A DNA stretch of 5,669 bases from an uncultured Planctomycetaceae bacterium (GTDB lineage: Bacteria > Planctomycetota > Planctomycetia > Pirellulales > Pirellulaceae): the NCBI GenBank assembly GCA_903921945.1, contig CAIXSC010000016.1, positions 1 through 5,669 of the forward strand. The letters are read 5' to 3'. The notes under the pieces are model-generated. The model worked only from the letters and a program-made list of their open reading frames with translations. It ran no database searches and was not told where the DNA came from. Position numbers and translations under genes: made by a program. Each line of letters starts with the position of its first letter. The stretch's first letter is position 1. Of the stretch, positions 5,565 to 5,669 are shown one piece after another.

Positions 5565-5669
5565 GATCATTTTTCCTTGGTTAGGACGAGGCACGCCCCG
5601 AGTTCGTTCCAAAGACCTTAACGGACCGATCGGCTTTATGACGCCCAATCCTCGACCATCTTCCCACGA
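5565..5669 (-). promoter_or_regulatory. Leader region upstream of the pilin gene
   Basis: These 105 bases hold the AAGGA Shine-Dalgarno (5578-5574). An in-frame extension reaches 5648, but its sequence (MGVIKPIGPLRSLER) is not leader-like, so I treat it as untranslated. I find no confident -35/-10 pair. A promoter for the five-gene cluster may be here or beyond the right edge. Confidence 0.4.

Noticed and set aside
5565..5648. Longer pilin with start at 5648
   Set aside because: The added residues are not leader-like. AAGGA at 5578-5574 is correctly spaced for ATG 5564, and the resulting leader length fits prepilins.

Overview
The window is GC-rich and densely coded, and every gene I accept lies on the minus strand. 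The organism is probably a planctomycete. The main clue is the large Tad-domain protein at 1676-3220, whose segment after the membrane helix (RLQNAADAVAWSGAQ, then ARGMN and TNHLLSD) matches a style I associate with planctomycete Tad-type proteins. The neighbouring secreted esterase of the PGGGY type fits that lineage too. This assignment is inferred from protein style, not from a marker gene.

Layout, read in the direction of transcription (high to low coordinates). Bases 5565-5669 hold the leader and Shine-Dalgarno sequence of the first gene. Then follows a compact five-gene cluster: a small Flp-like pilin (5334-5564), an A24 prepilin peptidase of the TadV/CpaA type (4757-5329), a TadE-like protein with two predicted membrane helices and a low-complexity tail (3217-4731), a TadG-like 'Tad' domain protein (1676-3220), and a TadE-like pseudopilin with a C-terminal helical tail (618-1655). 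Gaps are 4, 25, -4 and 20 bases, including one ATGA stop/start overlap, so this is almost certainly one transcription unit. After a 193-base gap containing a 10-bp hairpin, a secreted alpha/beta hydrolase begins at 424 and runs off the left edge.

The likely joint role is a Tad (tight adherence, type IVc) pilus or a related pseudopilin-based surface apparatus. The peptidase would cleave the class III leader of the pilin and of the 618-1655 pseudopilin, both of which show a G|xxxxE site. The two larger proteins have the TadE/TadG membrane-anchor architecture but lack the glutamate expected for cleavage, so they may be uncleaved assembly or envelope components. No ATPase, secretin or platform gene (TadA, RcpA/CpaC, TadB/C) is in view. 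They could be upstream of the right edge or elsewhere in the genome.

Nothing here is clearly a new system. The parts most worth a second look are an in-frame 18-bp tandem repeat that encodes a Thr/Pro/Ser hexapeptide tail, the split in the cleavage-site glutamate among the four pilin-like proteins, and the intergenic hairpin at 473-506. I see no rRNA, tRNA, CRISPR array or mobile element.
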